64,000 nucleotides of DNA from positions 76,705 to 140,704 of the forward strand of contig NZ_JBHUDG010000019.1 of the NCBI RefSeq assembly GCF_042678145.1, written 5' to 3'. Under the pieces are notes generated by a model. The model did no database searches, was not told the origin of the DNA, and worked only from the letters and a program-made list of their open reading frames with translations. A program made the position numbers and the translations under genes. Within the stretch, counting starts at the first letter, position 1. Every line of letters begins with the position of its first letter. Of the stretch, positions 43,816-52,899 are shown in pieces. Source of the DNA: Pseudopedobacter beijingensis (GTDB lineage Bacteria > Bacteroidota > Bacteroidia > Sphingobacteriales > Sphingobacteriaceae).

Positions 43816-44499
43816 ATGTCAATAGATGAAATAAACGATAAAAACGAGACACTAGCTAAAATAGCGGCTCAATTAAGTTGTCCCGATAGGGAAGAGGGGA
43901 TAGCCATGGGGGAAATGATGGACGAAACCAATATTGGAATGACTTTAGCTACTTTAGATAACCTTTCTTTAGGACAGGTTAATTCTGTATTAGAAATTGG
44001 ACATGGCAATGCCGGTCACCTGAAACTTTTATTTGACAGAAGTAATGATTTACATTATACCGGAATAGAAATTTCGGAAACCATGTCTTTACAGGCTAAA
44101 CAAATCAATAAAGATTTTATTACAAAACAGAAAGCAGAATTTGTGCTGTATAATGGTGGTAATGTATTACCCTTTGATGATGGAATATTTGATAGGGTAT
44201 TTACTGTAAATACGCTATATTTTTGGGAAGCCCCTTTAGCGTTTATAACAGATGTTTTTAGAGTCTTACGTCCCGGAGGGAGTTTGCTGCTTACTTTTGC
44301 GCATAAAGATTTTATGGAAAAGCTGCCGTTTGTTAAATTCGGTTTTCGCTTGTATAATCCCAATGATATAGCTGATTTATTAAAAAGTACTGATTTTTCT
44401 ATTGCTGAGGCAAAAGAACATGCCGAAGAAGTGAAAAGTAAAACCGGAGAATTGGTTGTTAGGCAGTTTTCTGTGTTGACTATTCGTAGAAAAGTTTAA
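43816..44499 (+). CDS. Class I SAM-dependent methyltransferase
   Basis: A 227-aa Rossmann methyltransferase. SAM-binding motif I is VLEIGHGNAGHLKLL (about residue 58), motif II is in the YTGIEISETM segment, and motif IV is FDRVFTVNTLYFWEAP with VFRVLRPGGSLLLTF following, typical of the Methyltransf_11 group. The substrate is unknown. It is monocistronic on the + strand, divergent from dinB and convergent with an acyl-CoA ligase gene. Confidence 0.88.
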   Translation: MSIDEINDKNETLAKIAAQLSCPDREEGIAMGEMMDETNIGMTLATLDNLSLGQVNSVLEIGHGNAGHLKLLFDRSNDLHYTGIEISETMSLQAKQINKDFITKQKAEFVLYNGGNVLPFDDGIFDRVFTVNTLYFWEAPLAFITDVFRVLRPGGSLLLTFAHKDFMEKLPFVKFGFRLYNPNDIADLLKSTDFSIAEAKEHAEEVKSKTGELVVRQFSVLTIRRKV

Positions 44500-44506
44500 A
44501 GAAGAG

Positions 44507-44550
44507 AAGCTATCCCTTATATTCAGTGGGGTGAAAATAGGAGATAGCTT
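44507..44550. terminator. Possible stem-loop between methyltransferase and acyl-CoA ligase genes
   Basis: AAGCTATC (44507-44514) and GATAGCTT (44543-44550) form an 8-bp inverted repeat with a 28-nt loop and no strong T-tract. It lies between two convergent genes, so it is a weak terminator candidate. Confidence 0.3.
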
Positions 44551-44566
44551 TACCTCTGTTTACAGT

Positions 44567-46486
44567 TTATTGTTCGGTATCTTCGCTGTAAAGCTCTTCA
44601 ATAATATCATGATATTTTTTCTCAATAACTTTTCTTTTAGGCTTTAGAGTCGGTGTAATTTCTCCCTCTTCCATACTAAAAGGATTTCTTTTGAGTTTGA
44701 AGGTTTTTATTCTTTCAAACTTTGCCAGTTCCTGAGCATATTTTTTAAGGTCTTCCTCAATCCATTTTCTTATTTCGGTATCCTCAATAAAAACCTCGTC
44801 GCTTTCATCGAAGAAAGCATTGGGTAGGTTGAAAGTTTCCTGTAAAGTTTCTCTGGATGGAGTTATAATAGCCGAAACATATTCTTTTTTGTCGCCGATA
44901 AGAAAGACACTCTCAATTTTTTGGCTTTTGAGATAGGTGTTTTCTACCGGAGTAGGATAAATGTTTTTTCCATAAGCATTCACCAGCATATTTTTAATAC
45001 GATCTGTAATTTGCAGATTCCCTCTGAAAAACCTACCTACATCTCCCGTATGAAACCATCCTTCAGCATCTATTACCAGAGCTGTTTCTTCGGGTTTGTT
45101 CCAATAGCCTTTCATTACGCAGTGTCCTCTTACACAAATTTCTCCCTCTTCAGAGGTAAAATCTGGATTAAACGATCGGTAAGTTTGTATAGTAATAAAT
45201 TCTTTGGTTTCTACATCTTGAATGCCTACTTCAATTCCCGGAATAATTCTGCCTACAGTACCATAAACCTGTCTGTTGTATTCTGTAACCGACATTACAG
45301 GAGATGTTTCTGTTAAGCCAAAGCCTTCCAGTATTTTAATACCCAGGTTTCCAAAAAACTCCCCAACATTGCGTGGTAATGCAGCTCCTCCAGATATCAT
45401 GAATTTTAATCTTCCTCCGGTCTTTTCTATAATTTTAGAAAACACCAGCTTTTTGGCAATAGCATATTGTAGAGATAACTTTATACCTGGTGTTTTACCA
45501 GCTTCATTAACTTCCCGGTATTTTTGTCCAATATCCAGTGCCCAAAGAAATATTTTAGCTTTGGTGCCACCTGCAGATGTTCCGCTTTTAATAGCCTTAT
45601 CGTGGATTTTTTCCAGTAACCTGGGAACACAGGAAATAACCATGGGTTTTACTTCTTCCATGTTTTTAGCCAATAACTCTAAGCTTTGGGCAAAAGCTAT
45701 CTGACAGCCCATAGCGCAGCATACATGATAGGTTGCTGTGCGTTCAAAAACATGCGATAGGGGAAGAAAGGAAAGGAATACATCTTCCGGAACAATAACA
45801 GGAATCTGGTTAAGGCATTCGCGTACATTTTCTACAAAATTATAATGCGTAAGCATGGCGCCTTTTGGAGTACCTGTAGTACCTGAAGTGTAAATCAAAG
45901 CCGATAAATCCGACGGCATTACATCATTCCTTTGTATTTCTATCTGTTTCTGGTATTTAGTAAGTTGTTGCGAACCTTTATCTAAAAGGGAATTGAGGCT
46001 TAAAATGCCCGCATTTAGTGATGTATTCTCTGTGATTTTTCCGTAATCTTCAAAGGTTACTACAATCCTGATCAGGTTAGCGCAGTTATTGGCAATTTTA
46101 ATAACCTTTTTTAATAAGAAAGGGCTGCCTACCAACAACATTTTTATTCCAGAATCTTTTAAAATGTATTCTATTTCTGTTTCTGAAAGTGTAGGGTAAA
46201 CAGAGGTGTTTACAGCGCCTATTTGTTGTGCTCCCTGATCAAAAAAGACATATTCAGGAGAGTTTTCGAGAAGGAATCCAATTCTGTCGCCTTTAGTAAT
46301 ACCATTATCCAGAAAGTAAGAAGATACTTTGTCTGCATTATCCAGCGTTGTTCTGAAAGATATTTCTTCCCATTCATCTTTAACCTTTCTCTTTAAAAAA
46401 GTTCTATCCGGTTGATGAATGTTTTTTACCACATTTCTTAACAACAGGGGGACAGTAAGGTTTTCTATATCTCGTATTGGGTTCAT
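44567..46486 (-). CDS. Long-chain fatty acid--CoA ligase (AMP-forming)
   Basis: A 639-aa adenylate-forming enzyme that activates long-chain fatty acids to acyl-CoA. Motifs present are LSALIYTSGTTGTPKGAMLT (P-loop, near residue 200), FLPLSHVFERTATYHVCCAM, GFGLTETSPVMSV, and EGWFHTGDVGRF with TDRIKNMLVNAYGKNIYPTP. The overall pattern resembles the FAA1/FadD15 branch. It is monocistronic with no beta-oxidation genes nearby. The membrane association usual for the family is not visible as a TM helix. Confidence 0.94.
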   Translation of the reverse strand: MNPIRDIENLTVPLLLRNVVKNIHQPDRTFLKRKVKDEWEEISFRTTLDNADKVSSYFLDNGITKGDRIGFLLENSPEYVFFDQGAQQIGAVNTSVYPTLSETEIEYILKDSGIKMLLVGSPFLLKKVIKIANNCANLIRIVVTFEDYGKITENTSLNAGILSLNSLLDKGSQQLTKYQKQIEIQRNDVMPSDLSALIYTSGTTGTPKGAMLTHYNFVENVRECLNQIPVIVPEDVFLSFLPLSHVFERTATYHVCCAMGCQIAFAQSLELLAKNMEEVKPMVISCVPRLLEKIHDKAIKSGTSAGGTKAKIFLWALDIGQKYREVNEAGKTPGIKLSLQYAIAKKLVFSKIIEKTGGRLKFMISGGAALPRNVGEFFGNLGIKILEGFGLTETSPVMSVTEYNRQVYGTVGRIIPGIEVGIQDVETKEFITIQTYRSFNPDFTSEEGEICVRGHCVMKGYWNKPEETALVIDAEGWFHTGDVGRFFRGNLQITDRIKNMLVNAYGKNIYPTPVENTYLKSQKIESVFLIGDKKEYVSAIITPSRETLQETFNLPNAFFDESDEVFIEDTEIRKWIEEDLKKYAQELAKFERIKTFKLKRNPFSMEEGEITPTLKPKRKVIEKKYHDIIEELYSEDTEQ

Positions 46487-46535
46487 ATTTCTTATTGAAT
46501 AGAAAACAATATTAGTTTATTTACCCTAATAATGC

Positions 46536-46576
46536 AAAAAGGACATCTTCTTAAATAGAAGATGTCCTTTTTTATG
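46536..46576 (-). terminator. Intrinsic terminator of the beta-barrel gene
   Basis: AAAAAGGACATCTTCT and AGAAGATGTCCTTTTTT form a perfect 16-bp stem with a 5-nt loop. It lies 15 nt past the beta-barrel stop, with a T-tract on the minus strand from the left A-run. Confidence 0.92.
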
Positions 46577-46591
46577 TAGAGAAATCGTTTT

Positions 46592-47197
46592 TTAGAAAGC
46601 GAAACCTACAGAGAATGATAATACTCTGTTATTTTTTTTGATTGATCCGTCTCCAGGCTTTAAATTAGATAAACCTAATCCGTAACCTGCACCAATATTA
46701 AAGCCAGATGCAAATTGGTAACCCACTAATCCATTAAGACCTACATCAGTACCTTTAATAGAATCGGTGTTTTTATTTCCTATATTAGTGTCAGACTTAT
46801 CTCCATTGATTTTATCTTTTCCTGAAACATTAAATCCAACATAAGGGCCAGCACCAATAAAAACTTTGCCAGGACCAGCAGGAAAGTAACCGACGATGTT
46901 AAGCGGGATGTCTATAGACATTACATCGTGAGTTATATCATTACCAAGAATTGTAACTTTCCCTCCTTTACCTTGTAATGAAATACCTGGTTGGAAAGAA
47001 ACAGCTGTAGAGAAAGGAATATCCGCATATCCTGTCAAGTGATAGCTGGTTATAGTTTTTGTAGAAGAACCAGAGTCTTCATATCTGTATTTTGGTAAAT
47101 TAATCCCTGCTTTTAAACCAAACGAAGTTTTACCAGTTTGTGCGTATGCAGCAGCCCCCATAATAAATGCAGCTGCTACTAAAAATAGTTTTTTCAT
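46592..47197 (-). CDS. Outer-membrane beta-barrel protein
   Basis: A 201-aa exported protein with a signal peptide (KKLFLVAAAFIMGAAAYAQ, cleavage near residue 20), then alternating hydrophobic beta strands ending in aromatic VLSFSVGFAF, a C-terminal Phe suiting BAM-mediated outer-membrane insertion. It has the look of the PorT/outer-membrane beta-barrel (OMP_b-brl) families common in Bacteroidota. The function is unknown, and no ligand motif is visible. It stands alone with a strong terminator. Confidence 0.9.
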   Translation of the reverse strand: MKKLFLVAAAFIMGAAAYAQTGKTSFGLKAGINLPKYRYEDSGSSTKTITSYHLTGYADIPFSTAVSFQPGISLQGKGGKVTILGNDITHDVMSIDIPLNIVGYFPAGPGKVFIGAGPYVGFNVSGKDKINGDKSDTNIGNKNTDSIKGTDVGLNGLVGYQFASGFNIGAGYGLGLSNLKPGDGSIKKNNRVLSFSVGFAF

Positions 47198-47379
47198 AAC
47201 CGATTGTTTCTAGTTTTAAATGTTATTGCTTCTGCAATATTCAATCCACAGACCAAAAAATAAATTATACTTAAAACTATTCTATTGTTTTGATAATGAG
47301 TCTATTCTTGGTTGGGGTGTGTTATGCAATACAGAACCTTATGTGTAGCTTTTATTATACAATTGGAAGAAAAATATGC

Positions 47380-48216
47380 TTATAAATCTACACTTTTGAA
47401 AGTATCTCCTTGTCTGATATCTCCTGTTTGGTAACCCTTTTTAAACCATTTTACCCTTTGTGCAGATGTTCCGTGGGTAAACGCATCGGGTACCACATAG
47501 CCTTGTGCCTCTTTTTGGAGTCTGTCATCGCCAATAGCATTTGCAGCATTTAAAGCCTCTTCTATATCACCTTCATCTAATAACATATTCTTTTCCTGAA
47601 AATGAGCCCATACCCCCGCATAAAAATCAGCCTGTAATTCCAACTTTACAGACAGTCTGTTATATTCAGCTTCGCTCATACGGCCCCGGGCTTGCTGAAG
47701 GATTTGGTTGGTTCCCAGTAAATTTTGGACGTGATGCCCCACCTCATGAGCTATAACATAAGCCATAGCAAAATCTCCCGAAGCTTTAAACCTGCTTTTT
47801 AGTTCATCATAAAAAGAGAGGTCTATGTATATTTTACTGTCTCCGGGGCAATAAAAAGGTCCCACAGCAGCGCTTGCCGATCCGCAGGCAGAATTAACAC
47901 TACCTTCAAATGTTACCAGGGTAGGTTCTGCATATCGCTTCCCGTTTTCGCTGAATATTTTAGTCCAGACATCTTCTGTATCTGCCTGTACCACTCTTGT
48001 AAAAGCTTCGGCTTTACTCTGAGAGGCATTTTCAGTAGAGGTTTGTTCGCTGGTTATATTTTGTTGTTGTATAACATTTAACAACTGTCCGGGGTCTTGT
48101 CCAAATAATAAACCTAATATTACAATAACAATAGTTCCTATACCGCCAATAGCGATACCTTTTCCCCGGCCTCTTCTTTCGAAATTGTCACTTTGTCTGC
48201 GTCCTTCCCATTTCAT
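47380..48216 (-). CDS. Neutral zinc metallopeptidase, YpfJ/KPN_02809 family
   Basis: A 278-aa membrane-anchored putative metalloprotease. A charged N-terminus (KWEGRRQSDNFERRGRGKG) precedes one TM helix (about 21-38), followed by a Gln/Ser-rich linker. The catalytic domain carries the HExxH-type motif AHEVGHHVQNLLG (H157, E158, H161), LELQADFYAGVWAHF and GTSAQRVKWFKKGYQTGD, all typical of the family. No peptidase has been demonstrated for these proteins in general. It is monocistronic. Confidence 0.93.
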   Translation of the reverse strand: MKWEGRRQSDNFERRGRGKGIAIGGIGTIVIVILGLLFGQDPGQLLNVIQQQNITSEQTSTENASQSKAEAFTRVVQADTEDVWTKIFSENGKRYAEPTLVTFEGSVNSACGSASAAVGPFYCPGDSKIYIDLSFYDELKSRFKASGDFAMAYVIAHEVGHHVQNLLGTNQILQQARGRMSEAEYNRLSVKLELQADFYAGVWAHFQEKNMLLDEGDIEEALNAANAIGDDRLQKEAQGYVVPDAFTHGTSAQRVKWFKKGYQTGDIRQGDTFKSVDL

Positions 48217-48287
48217 AATTTTCAGGATTTTTATCTTATTAAGCGTAATTTTATAAATAATGTTTTAAATCTATTTATTTTAATTGT

Positions 48288-48644
48288 ATGCAGGAAGAGA
48301 GATGTCTGAATTTAGGAACTGATTTAGATAACAAAGAAGATAAAGTATCGACGCTATATATTTTTCTGAATAAAAACCTGAAGCAGTTGCACGAATTGCT
48401 ATTTACCTATCATTATGCTAAAAGGGAAAGTGTAGCAGATCTGGTTATCGTAAAAGAAAGTATTACGTTTGATACTTATAACAGGGGGACTTTTGTAATC
48501 AGATACACCATTGGTTTATCTAATGCATGTGCTGATTTACATTATGAGTCTACAGATAAAATGAAAATTTCATTCGCCATAGAAGATCAGGATTTAAGGA
48601 TAAAGGGCGAGTATTGGCCAGACGAAGAGCCTCATGAGATTTAA
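48288..48644 (+). CDS. Hypothetical protein
   Basis: A 118-aa soluble protein with no signal peptide or TM helix; I do not recognise the family. It has a helical segment (VSTLYIFLNKNLKQLHELLF) and then beta-rich sequence with alternating hydrophobics (ESITFDTYNRGTFVIRYTIG). It is divergent from the zinc metallopeptidase and convergent with the phospholipase C gene. Plausible codon usage and an AT-rich start region support expression, but this could be an orphan gene. Confidence 0.6.
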   Translation: MQEERCLNLGTDLDNKEDKVSTLYIFLNKNLKQLHELLFTYHYAKRESVADLVIVKESITFDTYNRGTFVIRYTIGLSNACADLHYESTDKMKISFAIEDQDLRIKGEYWPDEEPHEI

Positions 48645-48780
48645 GGATTATCTATTAGCCCGATAAAAACAAGCCGTTTTACACAGCTTAATTGTTCAAA
48701 AAACGAATAAACCCCATCTGGGGAGTTAAGAGATGCATTCTAACCCTTGGACAGAAACTTCAAAGTTCTATCCGTTAAAA

Positions 48781-48818
48781 ACATCCAGCTCTGAAGGTAT
48801 ATTATTCAGAGCCGATGT
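48781..48818 (-). terminator. Intrinsic terminator of the phospholipase C gene
   Basis: GCTCTGAA and TTCAGAGC form an 8-bp stem within an outer ACATC/GATGT pair. On the minus strand a T5 run follows, just after the phospholipase stop. Confidence 0.75.
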
Positions 48819-48821
48819 TAA

Positions 48822-51356
48822 TTAAGCTTTACCAATTAACGGATCGGTAATACTTTCCTTTCCGTTTTCTACCCGTCCGGCTAAACGCTGTTTATAAGCA
48901 GAGTTTTTAGATGCCGAAACTTCCAAATCGTACCAGCCCTGGGTTTTAGATAAATCTATAATGACTACTTTATTGCTATTTGCCATAACCAGCGTGTCTA
49001 TAGGTTTTAGTGTGTTGTACGAAATATCTTTGATAGATATATTAACATCTGTTTTTCCCTTATTAGACAGGGTTATTATGGCCTTATCACTTGCTTTTTT
49101 TGTTAGTTTATTGATTTCCGGTTGTATAGAAACGGAGAGAATTGGATCATGTTCGTTTCCTTTAAATTCGCGGAAAAAGCCATTAGGGCCATGTAAACGA
49201 AGGTGGTACTCTTTATTTTCAAAAGCTGCTAAAGGAAAGTTATAAGAGATAATATCCCCGGCTTTTACAGCAAAAGACCAGTTTTTATACGGGGCATTTT
49301 GTCCAGCTTCATCTTTAAATACCGAAGGAGCATAAACCGTAAAGGGCGCACCTGCAGATTTTTCTCCAAATACATCTTTAGCGGCAGAAAAAGATATCCC
49401 AAAAGTATCTTTAGCAGCATTTAAACTTGCCGGTGCATCTAACTGATACGGAATAGCACATGATTTTCTATTCCCTTTTTCCTGCACATGGGTAAAACCA
49501 GATAAAGCTTTCCCTTTTTTTACATTATTAATGTCTATATCCGTTAATTTAATAAAGTCTTTAGGTTCATTTTTAAACTGAGCGCTGTAGATAGATTCTA
49601 CAAACTGATTTCTGTTTAAAAAAGGAAGCGTTTTATCTTTAGGATCAAAAGGACTGAATACCGAAGTTAAATCACCACAAATAGTTCTTCTCCATTCGCT
49701 TATGTTTTCTAAACGGATGTTTTTCTTGTATTTTCTGTTTACAAATTGTTCTAAAAACTGTAGGGTAGAAGTATGGTCAAAAACCTCTGAACAAACCTTT
49801 CCACCTCGGCTCCATGGCGAGGCAATATACATAGGCACTCTAAACCCAAGTCCAATAGGAGCCTCTCGGGCTTCTTTTTTGGGCACCCCCTGTGCAAGCT
49901 CATTTTCTAAACGAACATGTTCTACCTCGCTGTCTATACCCGCAGAAAGTTTTCCTGTTTCCGGTTTGTTGTTATCAGGGATAGAGAATGGAGGGATATG
50001 ATCGTAATAACCATCGTTTTCATCATAAGTAACAATAAATATGGTTTTTTTCCATACTTCCGGGTTTTGGGTCAATATATCCAGCACCTCAGAAACATAC
50101 CATGCACCATACCATGGAGCACTGGGGTGATCCGAAAAGTTTTTGGGTCCCGCTAGCCAGGATACGGTAGGTAGTTTACCCGCTTTAACGTCTTTTCTGA
50201 ATTGGTAAAAAAGATCACCCTTAGGAATAACCATCTCTCTTTTCTCGTTTCCGTCTTTATAAGTATGTTTTTCAAGAGCTCTGTGGTTAGGGTCGCTATC
50301 ATTAATAATAAAAGCCCTTTTATAAAGTTCTTTACTTCTGGCATCCAGTTTTTCCCAGTTTTCACGGTTCCATACTTCTAATTGTGCTTTTGCATTTTCT
50401 AACGCTTTTTGTTTGTTTTTAATGGCTGCCTGTATTTTGTAGGCATCCTCTTGGTTTTTGGGAGTTCTATTTTCAAGAGCCTCAATTTCTTTGGGGAGTT
50501 TATCTATCTGCTTTTCATAACTTCTGATATTTCCTTCTCTGAATTTAACCTTATAAGCTTCAAAATGTTCGAGATTGTTACAGCCAAAATTAGCAAACCA
50601 CGATCTTTCATCGCCCACATAATCTCCGCCACAACTTAAGTCGCTTTGGTAAAAGCCCCAGTTTATACCATTATCCTGAAGTAATTCAGGAAAAGTCTTC
50701 CACCTTTGTTTGGCATAGCCAAAATCAGTATTTCTTATATTAGCCTTTAAACGGCCTTTTTCTGTATTGGTTATTTTTCCAGACCAAAAGAAAGAACGGT
50801 TAGGAGTAGTGCTGGTCATGGCCGAACAAAAATTTTGATCGCAAACCGTAAAAGCATCCGCCATAGCATAATGGAAAGGAAGGTCTTCTCTGGTAAAATA
50901 GCCCAACGTTAATGGCATTTCACGGTAATTTTTATTGCCCGGTCGTTTAGCTATTAGCCATTTATCGTATTTTCCGCCATTATATGCATCAACCTGGCTT
51001 TGTCTGGAGTGGGGTAAAGAACCCATCCAGGTTATTTTACTGTCTTTAATATTTAGTCTGAAAGGGGCATAAGTGTGGCCCAAAGCATTAGTTTGGTACC
51101 AAACAGGCTTACCGTCCGGCAGGTTAACAGCTCGTGGGTCGTTAAAACCCCTAACCCCTGATAATGTTCCAAGGCAATGGTCAAAAGACCTGTTTTCCTG
51201 CATCAGGATTACAATATGCTCTGCATCTAAAAAAGTACTGCCCGGTTCCGGATCTATAGCCATAGCTTTCTGGATAGAAATAGGCAGTACAGACGCCATT
51301 CCTGCGGCTCCTGATAATAATATTGATTTTCTTAAAAATTCTCTTCTATTGTCCAT
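48822..51356 (-). CDS. Phosphocholine-specific phospholipase C
   Basis: An 844-aa Tat-exported phospholipase of the bacterial phosphoesterase family (PlcN/PlcH type), cleaving phosphatidylcholine or sphingomyelin head groups. The N-terminus carries a twin-arginine signal (RREFLRKSILLSGAAGMASV). The catalytic domain shows EHIVILMQENRSFDHCLGTL, PNRSFFWSGKI, IFIVTYDENDGYYDHIPPF and GLGFRVPMYIASPWSRGG. Two C-terminal DUF756 beta domains (about 640-735 and 740-830) complete it. It may serve phosphate or lipid scavenging. Monocistronic, with a terminator. The gene-free accessory tract begins directly upstream. Confidence 0.95.
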   Translation of the reverse strand: MDNRREFLRKSILLSGAAGMASVLPISIQKAMAIDPEPGSTFLDAEHIVILMQENRSFDHCLGTLSGVRGFNDPRAVNLPDGKPVWYQTNALGHTYAPFRLNIKDSKITWMGSLPHSRQSQVDAYNGGKYDKWLIAKRPGNKNYREMPLTLGYFTREDLPFHYAMADAFTVCDQNFCSAMTSTTPNRSFFWSGKITNTEKGRLKANIRNTDFGYAKQRWKTFPELLQDNGINWGFYQSDLSCGGDYVGDERSWFANFGCNNLEHFEAYKVKFREGNIRSYEKQIDKLPKEIEALENRTPKNQEDAYKIQAAIKNKQKALENAKAQLEVWNRENWEKLDARSKELYKRAFIINDSDPNHRALEKHTYKDGNEKREMVIPKGDLFYQFRKDVKAGKLPTVSWLAGPKNFSDHPSAPWYGAWYVSEVLDILTQNPEVWKKTIFIVTYDENDGYYDHIPPFSIPDNNKPETGKLSAGIDSEVEHVRLENELAQGVPKKEAREAPIGLGFRVPMYIASPWSRGGKVCSEVFDHTSTLQFLEQFVNRKYKKNIRLENISEWRRTICGDLTSVFSPFDPKDKTLPFLNRNQFVESIYSAQFKNEPKDFIKLTDIDINNVKKGKALSGFTHVQEKGNRKSCAIPYQLDAPASLNAAKDTFGISFSAAKDVFGEKSAGAPFTVYAPSVFKDEAGQNAPYKNWSFAVKAGDIISYNFPLAAFENKEYHLRLHGPNGFFREFKGNEHDPILSVSIQPEINKLTKKASDKAIITLSNKGKTDVNISIKDISYNTLKPIDTLVMANSNKVVIIDLSKTQGWYDLEVSASKNSAYKQRLAGRVENGKESITDPLIGKA

Positions 51357-51551
51357 GGTTTAAGTTGGAGATTTGGAAAGTGAATTTAAGAATATTCAAG
51401 TGAAATTTAAATGAATAATGTGTTATTTTTTGTTTTGTATGGTTTCGGGTATCTTTCGACTGCTTTCTTGTTTAGTGTTTAATATTACTGTATAGCTATG
51501 CAGAAGCTGTTTTTGTGGATTTTAGAAAATAAAAACAAACTCTTGAGTTAA

Positions 51552-51773
51552 CTAATAAGTAGAGATGCTTTGGATGAAGATCAGTTTTAATACTAAGTTT
51601 TTTAAGTATTTGAAACAAAACATATAAAAGGAGCTTTGTGGTGGTAAGGTTAACACTATTGTTTTAGGAAAGTTAGCATTGTGTGCAAGATTTCCTGCCA
51701 TAAGCTTGGTCTTAATGTGCGGCTCCACATCAGTATATTGGCCATAATAGGTAATAACTCCGTCTTTTCTCAT
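51552..51773 (-). pseudogene. Possible truncated relic of a hypothetical gene
   Basis: A 73-codon frame starting ATG with AAAGGA about 7 nt upstream. The first 45 residues look protein-like (GVITYYGQYTDVEPHIKTKL, then AGNLAHNANFPKT), and the rest turns hydrophobic and featureless. The middle is faintly reminiscent of a Bacteroidota motif of the form M-x-x-N-x-x-FP-x-P, seen in fibronectin-III-like proteins, but this is not secure. It may be the 5' end of a gene whose body was lost. Confidence 0.35.
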
Positions 51774-52126
51774 AATATAATCCTTTTAGTTTTTATGAAG
51801 ATAAGGTGGTTATGCAGCGCTTTGCAAAATATAGGGAGCAGGATTATGCCAGATTAAGCTAATTTATCCTTCGGTGTGCTTCCGTTGCCTAAAATGATCC
51901 AAACTGTTCTTTATTAGTCCTTTTTATGCTGATTTATCTTTTGGTTTTATGAAATGTGAGTTTGGGTTAAGCTTAGGGTTAGCAACTCTGGGTTGTAAGG
52001 GAACAATTTCTGGTTGTTTAGCTACATTTTAGAGTTGAAGGGTTTGGTTTTGATAGTGGATAGGTTATGGTTTATAGAGGGATGGATGTATATCTTTTGG
52101 GTTTTATTACAAGTTAGGTTGATTAA

Positions 52127-52730
52127 ATGCTTTGGCATTTGCGCACATACCTTTCCGGCTCTCATAGGCGAGCCCTAGTAACTTTATTCATAGTTTTTAT
52201 TTGTTTTTTAAAAGGCTTTCATGAATGCTTCGCATGTTTCCGCAAAAGTTACCAAAACTCTCGGCTACGCCCTTTGCTATTAAAGTTTATGTTATAGGTT
52301 TGCCTGTAATTGCCGCAAAGGCCAGGGCCGAATTTAAGGTAAACGGTTGTTTTTGCTTTGGCTTGATATGGTGTATAGAGCAAGACCATGGTTTGCAATA
52401 ACGCAAGACACTCCATTGCTAAGTATGCCCTTTGGCCTCCTAAAATTAGCGTTAAGAAAACCTGCGAAGTAAGCGTTAAAAACAAAATGTTGTTTGAGCG
52501 TAGCGAGTTCATTTTGTTTTTAACGCAGCTTGGTTTTTAACTCATTTTGGGTAGCCTTGAATTATTCATTAGTTATTATTGTTTTTTGGTATTCATGAAC
52601 TCGTAAGCTCGTTTTTTGGTACTTTTTGTATCAAGACAAAATGCCTTAGCATTCTTGAGAGCCTTAAACAAACAATAAACAATATTCGAAAAAAGAACTA
52701 GGCCAGCCGCCGGCTATGAGGCGGAAGATA
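52127..52730. repeat. Composite palindromic element, probable dispersed repeat
   Basis: About 600 bp of non-coding DNA carrying several stem-loops. GGCTC/GAGCC is at 52157-52174; GTAACTTT/AAAGTTAC at 52178-52252; GCGTTAAAAACAAAATG with its perfect complement lies at 52473-52489 and 52510-52526 around a 20-nt loop; TTTTGT/ACAAAA at 52624-52641; CCGCC/GGCGG at 52707-52724. The 17-bp stem is far beyond chance. The sequence is visibly less AT-rich than its surroundings. I recall similar phrases (GCGAGCCCTAGTA, GAGCGTAGCGAGTTC) between genes in other Bacteroidota, which would make this a dispersed element, but only one copy is in the window. Confidence 0.65.
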
Positions 52731-52899
52731 TATGAGTATCTAAACATAACTCAAGCTATTAAGAAAATAACCTTGTATCTGCCAATCAAAATTAATTACT
52801 TGTAATACTATAAATAATACACAACAAGCCCAGCATCATCTTTAAGAATAGATACTAAGCTTGTTGCTCTAAATAAAATTAATACACATAAAGACCAAC

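Larger units (their letters stand above)
51357..52899. other. 1.5-kb gene-free accessory tract
   Basis: Between phospholipase C and the metal-efflux operon there is no intact gene. 51552-51773 holds a short reading frame with a usable start that looks like a gene relic. 51780-52126 holds nothing I can name. 52127-52730 holds a composite palindromic element. The remaining 170 nt are plain AT-rich DNA. Such tracts mark sites of past insertion and decay. Confidence 0.7.

Noticed and set aside
52249..52512. An 87-codon frame on the minus strand across the palindromic element
   Set aside because: It overlaps the 17-bp hairpin arm, has no protein-like domain pattern and no convincing start context; treated as a spurious frame inside a non-coding repeat.
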